Assembly: GCF_002994655.1 (NCBI RefSeq) | Contig: NZ_PPDL01000010.1 | Location: forward strand, 1 to 64,000 | Source: Corynebacterium sp. 13CS0277 | Lineage (GTDB): Bacteria > Actinomycetota > Actinomycetes > Mycobacteriales > Mycobacteriaceae | Direction: 5' to 3' | Length of the DNA: 64,000 nt | Part shown: piece after piece, positions 62,901-64,000 of the stretch | How positions within the stretch are numbered: the stretch's first letter is position 1 | Layout: each line of letters starts with the position of its first letter | Translations under genes and position numbers: made by a program | The notes under the pieces: generated by a model | What the model was told of the DNA's origin: nothing | Database searches by the model: none | Seen by the model: only the letters and a program-made list of their open reading frames with translations

Positions 62901-64000
62901 GTAGAACTTGAACAGCGCAGGGTGCGACAAGCCGCCAAGAACCTTCGGGTTCGCACTGGTGTAGCGGGCGTCGATGTAGGGGTTGCCCTTGTCGTCAAGC
63001 TTCGTTTCGACGGGCTTGCCGTCGTAGAACGCCAGCACTTCCTTGCCCCAGTCAGCGCCAGCCAGGTCCAGGGTGGCGCGCGTCAGCTGGTCAGCGGAGA
63101 TGCTGTTGGTGATGCCAAGGTGCTTGTTGTAGTACTCCTTGCCATTGACCTTCGGCATGATGACGCCGGTCACCTCGTTCCAGGAACGCGGCAGATTAGC
63201 CTTCGCGGACACGCCACGGTAGCGGGTGCCCACCTGTGCACCAGTCTCGTCGTCGGCGATACATTCACCGGCGGGAGCCGTCGGAGAAAAGTCGGTCGAG
63301 CCGGCAGAGTCGCCGCCGAAGGTGGTCCACACCGGGTCGGCGTTCTGCACAAGGATCTGCTGATCGTAGCGGTTCGCCTCAAGCACGTTGAGCTTGCGCT
63401 CCGTGTGCGCGACACCGAGTTCGGTGACTTCCTTGCCTTCAATACCCTCGACGCGCACGCCGAGACCATAGGTGCCGCCCTGCTTTTGGCTCAGGCTGCG
63501 GGGCTCCTTGGTGCTCGCCGTACCCTTCCAGGCGATGGCGTACGTTGCACCGTCAAGCTGCTTGAAGTTGAAGGTGTAGGAACCATCAGTGTTCTTCTTG
63601 TACGTCACACCGGTGGTGGCCACGAGGTCGAAAACGATCTCCGGGCTCTGCGTCGGCGCCGCCTGGCCAGGCAATGCCTCAATGGTCTCCCAGAAAGGAG
63701 TGAGGCGCAGCTCGCGGTCCTTCGGGCCGGTTTCCACAGAGAACGACAGCTGGTACGTGGCCTTGTCGCCCGCACACATGTTGTTGTCCTCCGGGCTTTC
63801 ATCACCGAGGGCATAGCCATTCTTCTCGTTGATGACACAGGGCCCGTCGCTCAGATTCGATGCGGTCCCGGGCTTCTGTCCGCGACCCGCACCGGCCAGC
63901 GCGGTGTTGAACTTAATGACGGCGCCGTCGTCACGGTAAGTGACGGATCCGGGGCCGTACACGTCATCGTCACTGTCGGCAGCTGCAGCAGTGATGAGGT
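50919..64000 (-). CDS. Giant LAXTG-anchored surface protein with DUF11-like repeats (5' end beyond window)
   Basis: An uninterrupted frame of at least 4360 codons, open at the right edge. The first residues visible, LITAAAADSDDD, look like the end of a signal peptide with cleavage after AAA, so the start is probably only some 20-40 codons outside. The N-terminal about 1100 residues form a non-repetitive adhesin-like head with Cys pairs and CGKTTITVEKEC. One SdrD B/Cna-B-like domain (ISGTIYEDKNRDGDDNDGD; about 60270-60650) follows. Then come about 24 repeats of 110-150 residues with K near the start and YTFTVTNTG, L.PG..TTC and NVATA blocks, a Pro/Gln-rich wall-spanning stalk, LANTG (51012-51026), a hydrophobic helix and RRRKQD. 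LANTG matches the class E sortase LAXTG signal. A long fibrillar adhesin is likely. Confidence 0.93.
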   Translation of the reverse strand, partial: LITAAAADSDDDVYGPGSVTYRDDGAVIKFNTALAGAGRGQKPGTASNLSDGPCVINEKNGYALGDESPEDNNMCAGDKATYQLSFSVETGPKDRELRLTPFWETIEALPGQAAPTQSPEIVFDLVATTGVTYKKNTDGSYTFNFKQLDGATYAIAWKGTASTKEPRSLSQKQGGTYGLGVRVEGIEGKEVTELGVAHTERKLNVLEANRYDQQILVQNADPVWTTFGGDSAGSTDFSPTAPAGECIADDETGAQVGTRYRGVSAKANLPRSWNEVTGVIMPKVNGKEYYNKHLGITNSISADQLTRATLDLAGADWGKEVLAFYDGKPVETKLDDKGNPYIDARYTSANPKVLGGLSHPALFKFYIPENRLQLGANSYMMRMDVVDAEGNPTKSLESLQGDGINVPPFAGNAALGNNVVDPGNGQECSVSTADAAQGSVEGRGGIKNNNCGKTTITVEKECVPGDKQCGVTQKFDSRRNSNPSAENVDWVSMADSNLDVEPLDQADVKIILAPDAVKQDPRICIGWTAGDQYVAENFLKGPGGGRLQDAFPNAKIYLTTESGDGTNCDKLNWETVYDADKGINRDFNAVVGSLTKISGFYIALPGVKLSERPITIQYMVKGANPTNLEAAPKAESKAGGTYSITKNYATVTGGCMEPKKLESRILFSRPKAGVSKVDLSYKAPEVLTLGRQKYVVKSVPGIKFVNGLNAVNSTILDTDNKPVQVVHRTYLSKCLDVDVDLLPKNSRFIGGPASDDPSDCGFDANRYIEQTWALGTEPSTDPYNQPWYTPEEFEKYQATYLKNPATSDTPFSGKYFGTKQNLLEFPVFTPVWAAPNNHFKVLDTWSLTGTPNVDPNATPFTDTLSAQPGQDVKVISKVTWGPKGQPEPAAYEPLDSQSNGIEITIPAVDVVLAQKAAMDSLVPVNNKFTHAVNIQNQTKASFGPSDYIDLLPYNGDGRGTKYSGEYWLEEMPRYAGDDQSLPIEYTTAPSASISQCPPTASEEDLVLCQAMAEKWGRSVDAKRNDSTWEVLTPEVIEKQRGPNKGPRITALRFQSKSFVSEANRTYYIPMGTDRNNNGDIYANSIGVVSISPSEDGKLQGAPGAPAPDAVETEVYSGLISGTIYEDKNRDGDDNDGDIPAPTAHVVKLLRCYAEADGSERCDERPYAETVVPAGQGDYAFDNLPAGNYKVVVTPASDQEINTESGKDKANVGSWTSGTLIINGFSPVRNGGEREAIKDVDFGYYVAEPKITLDKTVNDPEVGRDLDGDATFTLEGKNAGDVPLTEVVLKDVFVRDPQLELECVYFDAAGQEMEPVASDEADDSLTAESTDDDDDDDGEVPMSLPVRAKRDLSGSGASILDEPGINLGVGEGYRCTAVWPKGSITQEDIDKQTNLLNTATITGKYNSRVVDDKGEAKVPLVERKPHLTLTKKVDNEKSVEKNVGEKAQFTIAVVNDGNVSMNHVAIDDDFGGKVFTEPLTCVFEGTEDEFVLGTDTLAPGEEILCSATYEVTQADLDAQRDLPNKATPKGDYFTTEDNRAPFVGDPDTATIVIPKEDPAIEVVKAVRNLDDDTSFDRGALAGNNERVEYQVVFTNTGKVTLRDVTFEDVNNGTAVENATIRCEDSEGGYFPIDGTRALAPGKTITCTYVLTTPGSMIDTQEDMVNRVAVTGTATNPRNPDESTTVTGEDSVTVTPKAQSPGLTIDKFVGADRYSATEETIERGLNQSATFAITLRNTGNTTLSNVVVKDEWAGRAPLALNCDNGWNSGDTLGAGDEVVCYATYEVTQDDIDNQKELPNTASATGESPQGELIDGGEATATVTVPAIDGELKLVKMVDGRNSKENVKAGDVVTWTARITNESNVRATKVKFTDDFRGVTFTCKDSDNKEFALNGEDTLEVGKTLLCSGQYTVTQADVDEGVKIENIAQVNYHKGNPDNSPEESLEDPADISPVPTQPAIKVVKAAREESAPIDEAEPQNYKAKAAGEKVLFDFWVTNTGNTTLHRVNLVDTFDYNGEGSYREGAAATPAFTCFDGETEVNPAELEFAPGAKLRCTLNEAYEVTQADVNVGRDIVNLVEVTAGTRKDPADEKNVAVEDKSTATVTMPPATPSIKLTKRINGKKAERVEVGQEGVFTITVENRGNVTLTKANIVDSFAEGRNKPALELRECTNAATGDAIDPANFTFNPGEIVTCVTSGYQVTQDDLEYQVPLENTAEVTAVFDKGNGQEVPVNDDDEATITVPGSVPNMELVKTVAGAKDGNYRNTVKRNAGESAFFRITGGNTGNVTLRNVTLADKWAKEPALSVTCAMDADPTRTFVPGDVIDALAPGEMFTCVAEYPVTQDDQDAQESLRNDATLTGTYTNGYGVETPLKQDSDATVVMRDADGHLTLNKTVNDAKDVTLASGGAANWVITGTNDGNVTLTDVKLGDTYPKGKDKPTFECDIDGTAFDLGDKVTLAPGQSFTCRANVPDFVTIDDVVAGDDLVNTADVSYSYTNADGDKVTDTAESSATVHVVDAQPAFELVKTVDYDAQNPANKSIALSAGETAYFQIVGTNTGNVPLEDVRLDDVWAKGKAKLDCGDFRDGKTLAVGDKFTCTFAYEVTADDVEAGKDLPNTVTMTAKFRDTDLEPKSDTATVTVPATETELRLDKKLVGERKDPFVAGDRVSYEFVVTNSGTTTLHGAEITDQVLTSRGVTVDCPDVEIPANGGTVTCTSGELTLTAEDAKAGKLVNTATATALRPNQTKDTPVPNRPTSNPDVETVTVGLPTLAIEKSALNTAPVLENGNIVWRITVENNSQLPVEKVKIADEQLDVASDVECHPGTERAGAKLKPGNLGTLNPGEKATCWLTVPLKKAPEPDEFGEIHNTAAVNGLYGDTPVYAEDSEPTDAAVVRVVTESSLKLDKAVAEDRVYKEGEKVTYTFTLTNTGKVSITDLTVDDPMLAEKPFTCAAGPLEPGTSVTCPGPEYTITEADARAGRVTNVAVAQGVPAYGKSVQSNPDRETIRTERDPDPAPSMSLVKEITGGDEYRAGDLVTYTFTVTNTGNTPIEGVKVIDPMLGEPIECGDLPLNKTITCSGTYTVKPEDNGMVRNTAHAESGDVVSNDSTATFYVPKPLVPGVKLDKAIVGGSVYAVGENVTYTFTVTNTGDVDLHRVEVTDPMFGGVVCAVDSLPVGATATCGQATHPVTVADQEARTVVNTAVVGALDPNDQQVPGNEDTATFTVTQAQPALELAKAIDGGSEYAVGAEVTYTFTVTNTGDVDLHDVMITDRMFGEEPFLCKAGTLPKGESMTCDPQTHKVTEADKAKGTVVNVATASAKDPAEKPVASGPATAEFRVTPDGPSSLELAKAIKGATEYTVGDTVTYEFTVTNTGDVDLHDVMITDRMFGEEPFLCKAGTLPKGESMTCEPKTHTVSEADKAKGTVVNVATASAKDPAEKPVASGPATAEFRVPAEGPSSIALEKTIKGATEYTVGDTVTYEFTVTNTGNTPVSNVMITDLMFGEEPFECGATTLAPKAKTTCEKTHKVTEADAKAVTVVNVAQASATGANGRPVQSNQANAKFTVPPAVVPGAASLKLTKAIDGATEYAEGELVKYVFTLENTGLQKLTNVHVDDPMFTSVECLATELAPGETTTCTATHVVSGVDAAAKTVINTATAAGEDEFGATVESNPDKAVFTVPAPVVVPANSSIALVKSIKGGTEYTVDQLVTYEFTVTNTGETTLKNVTVADRMFGEEPFVCVESELAPGATTTCEKTHKVTEADAKAGKVVNVASAAGVDPSGTQVNSTPAIAEFTVPAAPGAPRIALEKTINGVNQYAVGEKVTYTFTVTNTGAVDLDKVVVSDPMFGEDFTCGEGALKVGESTTCTKTHIVTEADAKAGTVVNVATAKGVDPKGTPVSSTPATAEFTVPAPGAPSIAIDKAITGGTVYTVGEKVTYTFTVTNTGAVDLDKVVVSDPMFGEDFTCGEGALKVGESTTCTKTHIVTEADAKAGTVVNVATAKGVDAARPELAVVSAPDHAEFTVPAPVKNPAIGLKKTIKGNTSYAVGDTVTYEFTVTNTGDVDLVKVVVSDAMFGDTFTCGEGELKVGESTTCTKTHKVTEADAAIGRVVNTATAKGLPVTPNGTEVTSPVAEAEFTVPTVTVDAPALALVKRADQAGPVKEGQSLTYTFTVTNTGNTTLENIRINDPKVGAVTCEATTLEPGQSTTCRSSEYTVTAKDAADGAVVNVATATGTTGETTVTSNESESRVPAGKQEESSSIPLWPLLPGLLIPAIIGGGSSTPTPPAPPAAEVPAQPAPQPQPQQPAQPAPATKLPEKGIPRTLAEVRYLANTGASVIGVVGGGAILIVLGSLLVGASRRRKQD
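51280..60258 (-). repeat. About 24 tandem DUF11-like protein repeats in the giant gene
   Basis: Each repeat begins with a pattern such as xPxIxLxKxI, has VTYTFTVTNTG about 25 residues later, then a DPMFGE-like turn, a Cys pair (FTC...TTC) and VTEADAKAGTVVNVATA. Repeats nearest the head (first 12) are long and diverged; the last 12, nearest the wall, are 112-115 residues and very alike. One head-proximal repeat has an inserted acidic loop with seven Asp. Such Ig-like domains often carry Lys-Asn isopeptide bonds. Confidence 0.85.
53575..54258 (-). repeat. Near-identical 342-bp tandem pair within the giant gene
   Basis: The segments 53575-53916 and 53917-54258 are each exactly 342 bp (114 codons) and match over most of their length, with only scattered third-position and a few coding changes. 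A second near-identical pair with a 336-bp period occupies about 52045-52716. These mark the most recent duplications or gene conversion in the array. Confidence 0.85.

Overview
The window is high-GC actinobacterial DNA and looks like a chromosome segment of a Corynebacterium. The evidence is the gene content (thrE, otsA/otsB, a poxB-type pyruvate:quinone oxidoreductase, a phosphate-type two-component pair, carD next to ispD/ispF and an LpqE-like lipoprotein), gene order that from memory resembles the purC-purB-purD-phoRS-poxB-thrE-otsAB stretch of C. glutamicum, frequent GTG/TTG starts, and a giant wall protein ending in LANTG, the LAXTG-type signal used by class E sortases of high-GC Gram-positives. 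No rRNA, insertion sequence, prophage, integrase or CRISPR array was seen.

Layout. 1-8.2 kb is accessory-looking: three tandem paralogous lipoproteins (the first runs off the left edge), a DASS/SLC13 dicarboxylate carrier, a decayed small membrane-protein reading frame, and an operon of a secreted trypsin-like protease with two small secreted proteins. 8.3-14.1 kb holds oligopeptidase B, purC and an MprF-like lipid aminoacyltransferase. 14.3-19.3 kb holds three large polytopic membrane proteins of unknown function that look like divergent paralogues. 19.3-21.5 kb is a reactive-sulfur operon: a 52-residue Cys-rich protein, a disulfide reductase-rhodanese fusion and a CstR-type repressor, preceded by a textbook-like operator palindrome.

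21.6-27.6 kb is one tightly overlapped minus-strand string, purD - K+ channel - K+ regulator - aminotransferase - purB, closed by a hairpin. 27.7-30 kb carries a HIT protein, two alpha/beta hydrolases and a plant-type ferredoxin. 30-33.2 kb is phoR-phoS with a translationally coupled acyltransferase-like membrane protein. A small secreted protein, an LssY_C membrane protein, poxB and tRNA-Thr(UGU) follow. 37.6-42.1 kb is thrE, a histone-H1-like Lys/Ala-tailed protein, and the trehalose genes otsA - lipoprotein - otsB.

42.2-44.6 kb is a Zn/Mn ABC importer behind an inverted-repeat operator. 44.6-48.6 kb is the minus-strand housekeeping string carD-ispD-ispF-cysS-rlmB, opposed by an lpqE-like lipoprotein. 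A DUF222/HNH protein comes next. The last 13 kb is a single minus-strand reading frame (at least 4360 codons, start just outside the window) encoding a repetitive cell-wall-anchored surface protein with about 24 DUF11-like repeats.

The genes suggest an organism with heavy investment in envelope and surface proteins, trehalose/mycolate-type envelope supply, phosphate, zinc and potassium homeostasis, and persulfide defence. The least explained parts are the triple membrane-protein cluster, the Cys-rich protein of the sulfur operon, the lipoprotein triplet and the giant adhesin.
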